Shown: positions 26,417 through 37,063, counted from the first letter of the stretch. The stretch: 64,000 nt of DNA from Sphingomonas psychrotolerans (GCF_002796605.1 NZ_CP024923.1:620001-684000); one strand, 5' to 3'. Notes: generated by a model from the sequence alone, not told the origin. Numbers and translations are program-made.

Positions 26417-27094
26417 CTATCGGTCGATCGGCACGTGCATCGTCTCCGCGTTTTGCGCCAGAGGTTCCGCGAAACCGTCTAGCACCTTGCCGACCGAGTG
26501 GACCTGATTCAGCGTCTTCTCGCTTGCCCCCAATGCATAGGCACCGCTGTACATGGGGCCGGAAATCGGGCCGCCGGTGACCTTTTGCGCATGTTCGTCA
26601 TAGGTGGCCAGAGACTTCTCCAGCGCCGCCTGTCGCGCATCGGGCGCCTCGACACTGGTCACCCGGGTTCCACAGGCATCCACCAACTGGCCTTGTGGAT
26701 TGTAGCTATAGGTCGGATTCACGGCGGTGATATCCGGCGTCGCCGGCAAGTCGATCGTGGTCAGCTGCCTCGTCAGACCGGGCTGGGCGGCTGCGGCGGC
26801 ATCGATCGCACCCTGGAGCCGCCCGGCGTCCACTGCCGACAGCTGCGCTTCGACCGCGGACTGCACGGCGTTCCCGAAGGCAGGGTCGGCTGCCTGCAGG
26901 CCCGCGAGTTGCGCACCGAGCGCCTCGGTGTCGACGCCAGCTGGACTGTGCGCTGCGTCGACCATCGAATCGGCTACGTCCGCGGCACTCGGGCTCGAGG
27001 TCCCGACCGAGGATGTGCCGCCGGTGCCGTTCACACCGCCGCCGCCATTGCCGACGCCCCCCACACCTCCGACACCACCGCTGGATTCGCTCAT
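26417..27094 (-). CDS. Gly-rich N-terminus protein of unknown function
   Basis: A 225-residue protein. The first 30 residues are Gly/Val/Asn repeats (SGGVGGVGGVGNGGGGVNG), then a Ser/Ala linker, then Ala-rich helical segments (LGAQLAGLQAADPAFGNAVQ; GRLQGAIDAAAAAQPG). The C-terminal half contains NPTYSYNPQGQLVDACGTRV. There is no signal peptide. The flexible Gly-rich start resembles the disordered N-terminal part of some secreted effectors, but no catalytic motif is visible. It precedes a two-TM membrane protein gene. The ATG at 27094 is preceded by AGGAGAAGAGGC, a strong ribosome-binding site. Function unknown. Confidence 0.65.
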   Translation of the reverse strand: MSESSGGVGGVGGVGNGGGGVNGTGGTSSVGTSSPSAADVADSMVDAAHSPAGVDTEALGAQLAGLQAADPAFGNAVQSAVEAQLSAVDAGRLQGAIDAAAAAQPGLTRQLTTIDLPATPDITAVNPTYSYNPQGQLVDACGTRVTSVEAPDARQAALEKSLATYDEHAQKVTGGPISGPMYSGAYALGASEKTLNQVHSVGKVLDGFAEPLAQNAETMHVPIDR

Positions 27095-27213
27095 GCCTCT
27101 TCTCCTTTTGACCGGTTCAAGGGGTAGGCGATCCGCTATGGCGGTCGTGCAGGCAGTTTGCGCTAGTCATTGCGATTATCGGCAATGGTGCCTTCGAGGC
27201 CGCTTTTGCGACC

Positions 27214-27684
27214 TCAGCCCGGTATGGCGCCGATCGGGAATGTTCCGAGCGCCTTCAGATCTTCGGCCTCGGACGGGCATCGGGCGTACAGCGTAAATAC
27301 CTTCGCCCCATCGACATACCAATCGGCACCTCGCACATTCGGCTCGACCCCGGTCGAGTAGCAGACTGCGGTCCTTGACCCGTCGCGCGACATCAGCACA
27401 GCCCAATTGACGTCGCCGCCGCTCCGGTGATCCCAGCCAGAGGCCAGCAGGCGGTCATCGATCTTCCGGATCGGCGCCGTGGTCATGTCCCGGTCCGCGA
27501 TGAAGTTGCGAATATCCGCGTCGGGTACTGCCTTCACGATCGCGGCACGCACTGCCGGGTTGGTCAGGAAGGTCGTGGGACCGACTTTCTCGTGCGGGTA
27601 TTTTCCCACATATGCATCGAGCTTTGCGACAGTGCCGGATGCGCCGAGCGACCCGGCCGCCAGCAGGCTCAAGAGCATCTTCAT
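27214..27684 (-). CDS. Secreted hypothetical protein
   Basis: A 156-residue protein with a short signal peptide (MKMLLSLLAAGSLGASG). The mature part begins KLDAYVGKYPHEKVG and contains FLTNPAVRAAIVKAVPDADI, WAVLMSRDGSRTAVCYSTG and a C-terminal CPSEAEDLKALG. ATG 27684 is chosen because GGAAGGA lies at the right distance; a longer reading frame starts upstream without a signal peptide. Two cysteines could form a disulfide. I do not recognise the family. The gene is isolated by about 120 bp from the Gly-rich protein gene and lies tail-on to HxlR, 83 bp away. Confidence 0.65.
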   Translation of the reverse strand: MKMLLSLLAAGSLGASGTVAKLDAYVGKYPHEKVGPTTFLTNPAVRAAIVKAVPDADIRNFIADRDMTTAPIRKIDDRLLASGWDHRSGGDVNWAVLMSRDGSRTAVCYSTGVEPNVRGADWYVDGAKVFTLYARCPSEAEDLKALGTFPIGAIPG

Positions 27685-27767
27685 TCGATTTCCTTCCGCT
27701 CGGTTTCTGCGTTTTCTACGATGGAGTGCTCCAGGGCAATAGCGGCCGCGCGCTGGCATTCAGGCTT

Positions 27768-28160
27768 TCAGAGCGTGCGCCGTTCCGCATAGGCGGCGCG
27801 CGCCGCGTCGATGCGGGAGGAGTTCTCGACGACCCAGCCGGCGAGGACCTGGACTGGTCCCAAAAACTCCCGGCCAAGATCGGTAAGCGCATATTCGACT
27901 TGCGGCGGCGTGACAGGGGTTACCGTCCGCGAGACGAACCCGTTTTCCTCGAGGTCCCGCAGCGTCGACGCGAGCATCTTCTGGCTGATCTCGCCGACTT
28001 CCCGGCGCAGCGCGTTGAAGCGACGGGGGCCGTAGCCGAGGACGCGGACCACGAGCAGGGTCCATTTGTCGCTGATCCGCGCCAGCATCCGGCTGATGTG
28101 CTCGCAGGGATTGGTATCCCCGGGGTTACCTGGTGCCGCCAAGGTGCCTCCTTGTTCCAT
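27768..28160 (-). CDS. HxlR-family transcriptional regulator
   Basis: A 130-residue winged-helix regulator. The HxlR signature is complete: NPCEHISRMLARISDKWTLL with the N-terminal cysteine C19, RRFNALRREVGEISQKMLAS, then LRDLEENGFVSRTVTPVTPP and VEYALTDLGREFL. Members such as YodB and HypR sense quinones or electrophiles through that cysteine. It is divergent from an FMN-dependent reductase gene with only 53 bp between the start codons, a very common pairing in which HxlR represses the reductase. Confidence 0.92.
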   Translation of the reverse strand: MEQGGTLAAPGNPGDTNPCEHISRMLARISDKWTLLVVRVLGYGPRRFNALRREVGEISQKMLASTLRDLEENGFVSRTVTPVTPPQVEYALTDLGREFLGPVQVLAGWVVENSSRIDAARAAYAERRTL

Positions 28161-28174
28161 GGTGATAGCCTTCT

Positions 28175-28194
28175 GTAATCTGGTTACGTCCAGA
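28175..28194. promoter_or_regulatory. Candidate HxlR operator
   Basis: Within the 53-bp divergent spacer, GTAA (28175-28178) and TTAC (28184-28187) form GTAATCTGGTTAC. An overlapping repeat, TCTGG (28179-28183) and CCAGA (28190-28194), forms TCTGG-N6-CCAGA. GTAA/TTAC symmetry is common for HxlR-type regulators. Control of both divergent genes is inferred. Confidence 0.5.
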
Positions 28195-28213
28195 AACCAT
28201 ATACGAGGTTATC

Positions 28214-28807
28214 ATGCATTCCAGGCCCCGCATCGCGATCATCATCGGTTCTACGCGTCCCACCAGGTTCGCCGACGTTCCGGCGCAATGGATCCTGAAG
28301 CAGGCGCAGGCGCGCGGCGACATCGACGTGGAACTGGTCGACCTGCGCGATCATCCGCTGCCCTTCTTCGACGAAGTCGCGTCGAACCTGTGGATGCCGA
28401 GCCAGAACCCCGAGGCGATCCGCTGGCAACAAACCGTCGGCCGCTATGACGGCTACATTTTCGTGGTGGCGGAATATAATCGCTCGATCACGGGGGCCCT
28501 CAAAAACGCGCTCGATCAGGCCTATACCGAATGGAACCGCAAGCCTTTCACTGCCATCGGCTATGGCGGCGTCGGCGCGTCGCGCGCCGTCGAGCAGCTG
28601 CGGTTGATCGGCGTGGAGCTGCAAATGGTGCCCACCCGCTCGGCAGTCCATATCGGCGGCGCCGACTTCATGACTGTGTACCCGATGGCCGGAAACCGGC
28701 CGATCGAGGAGATCGAAGCCACTTTACTCCCCTCCGCGACGGCCGCGCTGGATGACCTCGTCTGGTGGGCGAAGGCGACGATCGCCGCGAAGGCTGCAGA
28801 AGCTTGA
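28214..28807 (+). CDS. NADPH-dependent FMN reductase
   Basis: A 197-residue flavodoxin-like reductase. It has the flavin phosphate loop IAIIIGSTRPTRF near residue 7, VELVDLRDHPLPFFDE, and the flavin-binding VVAEYNRSITGALKNALD and GYGGVGASRAVEQLR segments. Such enzymes reduce FMN, quinones or azo compounds with NADPH. The divergent HxlR gene suggests induction by quinone or electrophile stress. It could also supply reduced flavin to the SsuD-like or halogenase proteins encoded elsewhere in the window, but nothing in the sequence links them directly. Confidence 0.9.
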   Translation: MHSRPRIAIIIGSTRPTRFADVPAQWILKQAQARGDIDVELVDLRDHPLPFFDEVASNLWMPSQNPEAIRWQQTVGRYDGYIFVVAEYNRSITGALKNALDQAYTEWNRKPFTAIGYGGVGASRAVEQLRLIGVELQMVPTRSAVHIGGADFMTVYPMAGNRPIEEIEATLLPSATAALDDLVWWAKATIAAKAAEA

Positions 28808-28894
28808 GCTTTACGAGCGGAAGGGTTTCCCGCTGCGCCCCGCAACGAACGAGGCGACCGCGCGCGCAGTGATCCAGAGACGCTGTTCGACCGA

Positions 28895-28931
28895 CCCCCG
28901 GGACAGGCGCGCACGACGCCGGTCCCGGGGG
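28895..28931 (+). terminator. Strong hairpin downstream of the FMN reductase
   Basis: CCCCCGGGAC (28895-28904) and GTCCCGGGGG (28922-28931) form a perfect 10-bp, GC-rich stem over a 17-nt loop, 88 bp after the reductase stop. There is no T-run. It probably ends or stabilises the reductase transcript. Confidence 0.55.
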
Positions 28932-29018
28932 CGATCGAACTAGTCGATCCGATGATGGGCCGTGCCGCAGCGGAGGCCTATGAAATCGGCATCTGCAATT
29001 GGAAGAGCATGCCGGATC

Positions 29019-30806
29019 ATGTTGCAAGCAAACGCAACCACGCGCACGGGCACCGAAAGCACGAGCGGAACCAATTCCACGCCGCAAACGAGCGCTTCGC
29101 TGCCGCTCGACCGGCTCATGGCGGGGGCTTCGCCGCTCGACCGGCTCGCGCCGCCACCGAGCTATACGGTCAAGACCGGCGACACGCTTTCGAGGATCGC
29201 CGAGCGCTTCGGGACCGACTGGCAGACGCTGGCGCGGATCAACGGCATCACCAATCCGGACCGGATCACGCCGGAACAGACAATCCGTCTGCCCGACGGG
29301 GCGGCGAGCACGGGCACGCACATTGTGCGCAGCGGCGAGACGCTGTCGGGCATCGCAGCGCACTACGGCACTAACGCCGCCGCGCTCGCGCGGATCAACG
29401 GCCTTGCCAATCCCAATCTGATCCGGCCCGACCAGCAATTGCGTCTCGGCGGCAGCGCCTCGACGCAGGTCCAGGGCAGCCAGCAATCCGGCCAGGTCCA
29501 AGGGCAAGGGGGCACCGCGGTCGACACCGCGACGCAGGCGCGGCTGGGCAGCGTCTCCGAACGCTACGAGAGTGGCGGCCGCGGTCCAGGCACGGTGTCG
29601 ACCGGCGCGGGCGATCCAGGCGGCGTCTCGTACGGTGTATATCAGCTCTCCTCGAATGCCGGCACGCTCCAGGCGTTTTTGCGCAACGAAGGCAGCCAAT
29701 GGGCCGGTGAGCTGGGTGGCGGCATCGGCGGTGACGGCTTCAATGCGCGGTGGCGGGACATTGCAGCGCGCGACCCCCAAGGTTTCCGCGACGCGCAGCA
29801 CGCCTTCATCGAGCGCACCCATTATGACCCCGCGATCACGCGCGTGCGCGACGCCACCGGGCTCGACCTCGGCACCCGCCACGCCGCGGTGCGCGAGGCG
29901 ACCTGGTCGAGCTCGGTCCAGCATGCCCGGGCGCCGCAACTGCTGGAGGCGGCGATCCGGCGCACCGATCGCGAAGTCGGCCGCGACTCGGCGAACTACG
30001 ATCGCGCCCTGGTCTCCAACATCTACGCCGAGCGCACGACCTATCTGCAGGGCCTCGCCGCGAGCGGGCGCTACAGCCGCGCCGAGGCCAACCAGCTGAT
30101 CTCGGTCACCCAGAATCGCTATCCCAACGAACGCCGCGACGTGCTCGCATTGTTCGATCGTCCGGCGGCCAATGTCGGCGAGAGCACGCGCACCGAACAG
30201 ACCGCCCCCGCCAATCCGCGCAGCGGCGCCGACTTCGCCAACATCATCAACAGCTCGGGCGACGCCCAGGCGCGTGCCGACCTCGCGGCCGGCCGCAAGG
30301 TGCTGGTCGCAGTGCGCAGCGACTCGTCGACGGGCGCCGGTAACGGGCGCGGCGAATATAACGACACCATCGCCCTCGTCTCGCGCCAGCCCGATGGCAG
30401 CTATCGGGCGCAGGTCTTCCAGGGCAACACCGAGCCGGCGGGCATGTACGCCGCGCGCGGCTATGGCAACGACGTCAATGGCGACGGGAGCAAGGAGCTC
30501 GGACGGCTCGTCGAGGGCAATTATCGATACGAGCTGCAGTCGGGCAATTTCGCGGGAAATCGCTTCTTCCGCGCGACCGAGACCCAGGCGGCGCTGCGCG
30601 ACAGCAACCATGACGGCCGCTTCACCGGTGCCGACCAGGTCGACCGCACCGGCGCCGGCCGCTCGCTGCTGATCCATCAGGGCGGCAACAGCTCGACCGG
30701 GTCGGCGGGCTGCCAGACGCTGCGGCCCAGCGACTTCAACGCGCTGCTCGACGGCCTTGGCCGGCAATCGACTTTTAGCTACGTGCTGGTGAACGCCAGC
30801 CGATAG
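29019..30806 (+). CDS. LysM protein with lysozyme-like and C-terminal peptidase-like domains
   Basis: A protein of 595 residues from ATG 29019 (earlier in-frame starts at 28980 and 28962 are possible). Two LysM peptidoglycan-binding modules lie at about 49-92 (SYTVKTGDTLSRIAERFG) and 100-143 (HIVRSGETLSGIAAHYG). After a Gln/Gly linker comes a lysozyme-like domain beginning YESGGRGPGTVSTGAGDPGG then VSYGVYQLSS. The last 200 residues contain an EF-hand-like DSNHDGRFTGAD and a terminal IHQGGNSSTGSAGCQTL motif reminiscent of L,D-transpeptidase or endopeptidase active sites (H...S..GC). No signal peptide is seen, so export would need a dedicated system. The stop overlaps the ribosome-binding site of a lipoprotein gene. 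It may be a cell-wall remodelling enzyme or an antibacterial effector. Confidence 0.75.
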   Translation: MLQANATTRTGTESTSGTNSTPQTSASLPLDRLMAGASPLDRLAPPPSYTVKTGDTLSRIAERFGTDWQTLARINGITNPDRITPEQTIRLPDGAASTGTHIVRSGETLSGIAAHYGTNAAALARINGLANPNLIRPDQQLRLGGSASTQVQGSQQSGQVQGQGGTAVDTATQARLGSVSERYESGGRGPGTVSTGAGDPGGVSYGVYQLSSNAGTLQAFLRNEGSQWAGELGGGIGGDGFNARWRDIAARDPQGFRDAQHAFIERTHYDPAITRVRDATGLDLGTRHAAVREATWSSSVQHARAPQLLEAAIRRTDREVGRDSANYDRALVSNIYAERTTYLQGLAASGRYSRAEANQLISVTQNRYPNERRDVLALFDRPAANVGESTRTEQTAPANPRSGADFANIINSSGDAQARADLAAGRKVLVAVRSDSSTGAGNGRGEYNDTIALVSRQPDGSYRAQVFQGNTEPAGMYAARGYGNDVNGDGSKELGRLVEGNYRYELQSGNFAGNRFFRATETQAALRDSNHDGRFTGADQVDRTGAGRSLLIHQGGNSSTGSAGCQTLRPSDFNALLDGLGRQSTFSYVLVNASR

Positions 30807-30814
30807 GATCTCGC

Positions 30815-31438
30815 ATGCGCCCAGCCTTTGTTCTCCCGCTATTGCTTGCGGCATGCGGGGCTGCGCAAAGCGACGGGGCAGGGGAGCGCCAGGCGCCGAT
30901 CGCGGCTGCGGTCAATCGCACCGACGCGGTGCCGGCGAAGCCGGTCGCGGCGCCATCGCCCACCGCCAAGGCCCCGACCTGCGACGCCGGCGCGCCCGAG
31001 AGCCCGTGCCAGATCGTCGGCAAATGGCGCGTGACCAAGGTCTACAACCCGGCGAACAAGGATCCGCTCGCCGACGAAATGGGCATGGTGGGATCGACCT
31101 TCACCGTCACCGGCAACAGCGACGCATCGGGCACGATCCGCTGGGACGGGCCCGATAATGGCCAGTTCGATCACAGAGACGTCTGCACCGGCCCCTACCT
31201 GAGCCCCACCGCCAGCGCGCGCCCCGATCCCTCCCGCGCCACGCTCGCCGCGGCGCTCAAGGCGTGGAGCGTGAAGGGCGACGCCGGCGCGGCACGCCAT
31301 CTCGGCTGCGATCAAGGGCATTGGGCGGTGCCGAGCGAACCGGGCGGAAAATGGTTCGGGCTGGTGCTGGCGATGGAGCGGCAGCTGGCGTTCGAGTGGT
31401 TCGACGAACGTATCGTCCTCGCCGAACGCGCTGGCTGA
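30815..31438 (+). CDS. Lipoprotein coupled to the LysM-lysozyme gene
   Basis: A 207-residue putative lipoprotein. The N-terminus RPAFVLPLLLAACG ends in a lipobox (L-A-A-C14). An Ala/Pro-rich linker to about residue 55 leads to a globular domain (SPCQIVGKWRVTKVYNPANK; GSTFTVTGNSDASGTIRWDG), which looks like a small beta-barrel. The ribosome-binding AGGA (30805-30808) overlaps the stop of the LysM-lysozyme gene, giving tight coupling. A periplasmic lipoprotein directly behind a peptidoglycan hydrolase is the usual arrangement for an immunity or inhibitor protein; that role is inferred. Confidence 0.7.
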   Translation: MRPAFVLPLLLAACGAAQSDGAGERQAPIAAAVNRTDAVPAKPVAAPSPTAKAPTCDAGAPESPCQIVGKWRVTKVYNPANKDPLADEMGMVGSTFTVTGNSDASGTIRWDGPDNGQFDHRDVCTGPYLSPTASARPDPSRATLAAALKAWSVKGDAGAARHLGCDQGHWAVPSEPGGKWFGLVLAMERQLAFEWFDERIVLAERAG

Positions 31439-31444
31439 TCTGTC

Positions 31445-31526
31445 TAGGCTCAGGACTCATTGCTCATAGTCAGAAGAGCACGATAGCGGCGAGGGCTATG
31501 GCGGACATCATGTGATGATAGCCGCC
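31445..31526 (+). repeat. Dispersed repeat, copy A
   Basis: About 82 bp beginning TAGGCTCAGGA, with CTCATAGTCAGAAGAGCAC and GAGGGCTATGGCGGACA, closely matches copy B at 32972-33054 in the same orientation, with small indels. No transposase fragment is present. It resembles the terminal segment of an insertion sequence left behind after loss, which is inference. After it, 31527-31705 holds nothing recognisable. Confidence 0.65.
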
Positions 31527-31705
31527 AAAGTGCGCCTATCCCGCCCCAATGACCGCGTTCAACCCACCAGGCGAAGACTGCTTTTGGCCGTTCGCATTCA
31601 CTCAGTGCGCCCGATTTCAGGCCGCGAGAAGATTTGTGACCACGATTTAACTTGTGGTTTGCAGAGATCGCCCCAAGGGCGCTTCACATAGCAGGGGTGG
31701 TTGAT

Positions 31706-32974
31706 ATGAAGCTGAAATCGATTGCGGCGGCCTTGGCGCTCGCAACTCTGTGCGCGGCTTCCGCTCCCGCCGAGCCCGTCGCGTCGCTTTCGTTCGCGGA
31801 CCGGCTGGCGCAGGCAGGATCGCCGCTAACAGTCCGGGCGGAGGGCTTCTCGGGTCCAGGGGCCGCGATATTGTCGGAGGCTATAGACGCCAGCCGGTAC
31901 GTCCTCATCGGCGAGAGCCATTTTTCGCGCGAGATCCCCACCTTCACCACGAATATCTGTCGATTGATGGCGCCCGGCGGCCTGACGGCCATGGTCGTCG
32001 AGATCGGGCCGGAGGCCGCCGGAGTGGTCAACGCACGGCTGAGAGCGCCGAACCGGGAACAGCAGATTTCTGACTTCATGAGCTCCCATCCCGACGCCAT
32101 GGCCTTCCTCAACAGCCGCGACGAGGGTCAGACGGCGGCTGATTGCGCGGGTGCCGCCGGGCCCGACTTCAAGCTGTGGGGGCTGGACCAGGAGTTCTTC
32201 GGCGTGAGCGGCTATTTGTTCGAACAGATGCTGGCGGCCGGTCCAGGCCCGCTCGCCCGCGCCCAGATCGAAGCGCTGGCCGAGCAGGAGCGGGCGGCGA
32301 CGCAGGCCGCACTCGCCTCCGGTTCACCTGGGGACCTGTTCCTGTTCAAAGCCACCGATGCGACGCTAGATCAGGCGGGGACAGCCATCGACCAGGACGG
32401 CGGCGGCCGGGCCAAGGCGCTGTTCGCCGCCTTGCGCGAAACACGCGCCATCTATCAGGCCTCGCAGTCCCGCCGTGGCGATCCGAACGGGCGCAGGGCG
32501 CGGCTGATGAAGCGGACGCTGGTGACGCATTTTGCCGAGGCGCCGCAGGCACGCGTACTGATGAAGTTCGGCGCCTTGCATCTCTACAAGGGCTACAATC
32601 CACTCGGCCAGCGCGACCTGGGCAATTTCGTCGCTGAACATGCCGACGGAGAGGGCGTGAAGTCCCTCAACCTCATCGTCGCCGGCGCGAGAGGCGCGCT
32701 GGCCGGATACAACGGGGTCGGCCGCCAAGTGACCGTGCACAACTTCGATGCGACCACGGGCAAGGGCAGCGACTGGCGCAAGGATGTGATGCTGGCCCGC
32801 CCGTCGGGCACGCCGCCGGGCGACTGGTTCCTGGTGGATCTGCGCCGTTTGCGCAGCGCCGATCTGGAAGACCTCACGCCGGAATGGCGCGCGCTCATCC
32901 GCGGCTACGACCTCGCCGTCGTGGCGCCGGAACTGTCTGCGTCCACCGTGCTGGGGAGTCATGACGCCCCTTAG
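31706..32974 (+). CDS. Erythromycin-esterase-like / ChaN-like secreted protein
   Basis: A 422-residue protein with signal peptide MKLKSIAAALALATLCAASA. YVLIGESHFSREIPTFTTN (the GE-x-H motif) and TAMVVEIGPEAAGVVNARL match the erythromycin esterase / haem-binding ChaN superfamily. Further superfamily-like segments are FKLWGLDQEFFG and VLMKFGALHLYKGYNPLGQ with another conserved histidine. ATG 31706 follows GGGGTGG and opens the signal peptide. Members hydrolyse macrolide lactones or act on other esters, but most have no known substrate, so resistance should not be assumed. The stop codon TAG is the first three bases of repeat copy B, so the original 3' end may have been altered. Confidence 0.75.
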   Translation: MKLKSIAAALALATLCAASAPAEPVASLSFADRLAQAGSPLTVRAEGFSGPGAAILSEAIDASRYVLIGESHFSREIPTFTTNICRLMAPGGLTAMVVEIGPEAAGVVNARLRAPNREQQISDFMSSHPDAMAFLNSRDEGQTAADCAGAAGPDFKLWGLDQEFFGVSGYLFEQMLAAGPGPLARAQIEALAEQERAATQAALASGSPGDLFLFKATDATLDQAGTAIDQDGGGRAKALFAALRETRAIYQASQSRRGDPNGRRARLMKRTLVTHFAEAPQARVLMKFGALHLYKGYNPLGQRDLGNFVAEHADGEGVKSLNLIVAGARGALAGYNGVGRQVTVHNFDATTGKGSDWRKDVMLARPSGTPPGDWFLVDLRRLRSADLEDLTPEWRALIRGYDLAVVAPELSASTVLGSHDAP

Positions 32975-33054
32975 GCTCAGGAGATTCCTCATAGCCAGAA
33001 GAGCACATGGCGACGAGGGCTAATGGCGGACAGGAAGACGGTCGGGTAGCCACC
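32972..33054 (+). repeat. Dispersed repeat, copy B
   Basis: The second copy of the repeat, sharing TAGGCTCAGGA, CAGAAGAGCAC and GAGGGCTAATGGCGGACA with copy A. Its first three bases are the stop codon of the esterase-like gene. The two copies bracket that gene and lie in direct orientation, as if left by a duplicated or composite element. Confidence 0.65.
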
Positions 33055-33305
33055 CTTTGCGGTCTGTCGGAAGGTCTGCTCCGGGCCTCGCTCTCGAAAG
33101 GCGTGCATTGGAGGGCAATAGCGTAGGCGTAGTGATCCTGACCTACCGATTCTGCGCCCCGTTTCGCGGAAGTTCTCGAACGTTCCGGGGTTTCCCGCAG
33201 GTGCCGGAAGCGGACGCTGCCAAGGGCTGGAAGGGGTGGGTTTCAGACCTCCACATTCTCGTAGTTGGTCTAACCGTTTCACGTAGATCGCCCACGGTGA
33301 GCAGC
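33055..33305. other. Non-coding stretch after repeat copy B
   Basis: Together with the repeat it forms a 331-bp gene-free gap between the esterase-like stop and the LysR stop. The short open frames here have no start signals or recognisable products, and no promoter, terminator or RNA gene was evident. Confidence 0.5.
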
Positions 33306-34199
33306 CTAATCTCGATACCGCAACGCTTCGAGCACCAGGCTGAACGCAGGCGAAGGCTGGCGGCGGCTGGGATAATAGAGATAATATCCGTCGAACGGCT
33401 CGCACCAGTCCTCCAGCACGCGCAACAGCGTGCCGTCGGCGAGTTGCTGCGGCACATGGTCTGCCATCACGAACCCGATGCCATGACCGGCGACCGCGGC
33501 CTCGATGATGAAATCGCTGTCGTTGAACACCAGTTGGCCATCGACCTTGACGTTGAGTGCGCGACCGTCCTTGTCGAATTCCCAGGCGTAGAGGCCGCCG
33601 GAACTCACCCAGCGCATGTTGATGCAGCGGTGTTGGCCCAAATCGTCCGGCGTCCCGGGCATGCCGTGCTCCGCGAAATAGGAAGGTGCGCCGATCGCCG
33701 CGAGGCGCAGCATAGGGCCGACGCGGACAGCGATCATGTCCTTTTCCAGCCGCTCGCCGAGACGAATGCCGGCATCGAAGCGCTCGGCGACGATGTCGGT
33801 GAGGCCGTTCTCGACATTCACTTCGATGTTGATGTCGGGATGCGCGGCGAGCAGCCGATCGACGACGGGCCAGAGCACTGTGCGCACCGCGTGTCGCGAC
33901 GCCGTGACCCGAACGGTGCCGGCGGGCCGTTCGCGAAGCTCGGTCAGCGAGGCGAGCTTCAGGTCGATCTCGTCGAGCGCCGGACGAAGCGTCTCGATCA
34001 GCCGTTCGCCGGCTTCGGTCGGCGCGACGCTGCGGGTCGTGCGGGTGAGCAGGCGTAGCCCCAGCCGGGCCTCCAGCCGCCGCATCGAGTGGCTGAGCGC
34101 GGACTGCGAGATACCGAGTTTCGCCGCCGCGCGCGTGAAGCTCCGCTCGTCGGCGACGGCAAGGAACATCGCGAGACTGCCCAGTTCCTCACGCCGCAT
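33306..34199 (-). CDS. LysR-family transcriptional regulator
   Basis: A 297-residue LysR regulator. The HTH reads SFTRAAAKLGISQSALSHSM then RRLEARLGLRLLTRTTRSV. The effector domain has the usual RVTASRHAVRTVLWPVVDRL, FDAGIRLGERLEKDMIAVRV and GHGIGFVMADHVPQQLADG segments. It is divergent from an aldo/keto reductase gene, a frequent pairing in proteobacteria in which this subgroup activates the reductase. A 6-N10-6 inverted repeat lies in the 112-bp spacer. Confidence 0.93.
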   Translation of the reverse strand: MRREELGSLAMFLAVADERSFTRAAAKLGISQSALSHSMRRLEARLGLRLLTRTTRSVAPTEAGERLIETLRPALDEIDLKLASLTELRERPAGTVRVTASRHAVRTVLWPVVDRLLAAHPDINIEVNVENGLTDIVAERFDAGIRLGERLEKDMIAVRVGPMLRLAAIGAPSYFAEHGMPGTPDDLGQHRCINMRWVSSGGLYAWEFDKDGRALNVKVDGQLVFNDSDFIIEAAVAGHGIGFVMADHVPQQLADGTLLRVLEDWCEPFDGYYLYYPSRRQPSPAFSLVLEALRYRD

Positions 34200-34245
34200 C
34201 GCGGGCTTGCCATTCTGGTTTCATGATCTGGAGTCATAGGCCCAA

Positions 34246-36107
<1,862 letters not shown>

Positions 36108-36111
<4 letters not shown>

Positions 36112-37058
36112 GGCCGTTCAGCTACGAGCGGGTTGCGACGCCCGCCGAGGCGGCGAACGCCGCGGCACGCACCCAGGGCGCGAAGTTCATCGCGGGCGGA
36201 ACCAATCTGCTCGACCTGATGAAGCTCGAGATCGAGGCGCCGACGCATCTGATCGACGTCAACGGCGTCGGCCTCGACCGGATCGAGGCGACCGCCGAGG
36301 GCGGCCTGCGCATCGGCGCGCTGGTCCGCAACACCGATCTCGCCGCCGACAAGCGGGTGCGCAAGGACTATGCGTTGCTTTCGCGCGCGCTGCTCGCGGG
36401 TGCCTCGGGCCAGCTGCGCAACAAGGCGACGACCGCGGGCAATCTGCTCCAGCGGACGCGCTGCCCCTATTTCTACGACACCAACCAGCCGTGCAACAAG
36501 CGCAAGCCCGGCAGCGGCTGTGCGGCGATCGGCGGATATAGCCGCCAGCTCGGCGTGATCGGGACCAGCGAGGCCTGTATCGCGACGCATCCGAGCGACA
36601 TGGCCGTCGCGATGCGCGCGCTCGATGCAGTCGTCGAGACCGTGAAACCCGATGGCGCGACCCGGGCGATCCCGATCGCCGACTTCCATCGCCTGCCCGG
36701 CGACACTCCGCATATCGAGACAATGCTCGAGCCGGGCGAGCTGATCACCGCGGCGACGCTGCCCGTGCCGGTCGGCGGCACGCATATTTATCACAAGGTC
36801 CGCGACCGTGCGTCTTATGCCTTTGCGCTCGTCTCGGTGGGCGCGATCGTCCGGCGCGACGGCAGCGGCAGAGTCGCCGTCGGCGGGATCGCGCACAAGC
36901 CATGGCGGGTCGAGGCTGCCGAGGCGGCGATGCCGCGCGGGGCAAAGGCAGTGGCCGAAGGGCTGTTGGCCGGCGCGAGGCCGACTGACGACAATGCATT
37001 CAAGCTGACATTGGTCGAGCGCACGCTCGGCGCGGTGCTGGCGCAGGCGAGGGGCTGA
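36108..37058 (+). CDS. paoB: Periplasmic aldehyde oxidoreductase, FAD subunit
   Basis: A 316-residue FAD-binding subunit. FAD contacts are in [38 protein letters not shown] and [13 protein letters not shown]. PaoB-type proteins carry an extra [4Fe-4S] cluster; the cysteine-rich insert is present here ([20 protein letters not shown] then SGCAAIGG). It has no signal peptide and would be co-exported with PaoA. It starts within the paoA stop and ends 5 bp before paoC. Confidence 0.93.
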
Positions 37059-37063
37059 TCGTC

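Noticed and set aside
31706..32974. Macrolide resistance gene
   Set aside because: Only superfamily-level similarity to erythromycin esterases; most such proteins act on other or unknown substrates.
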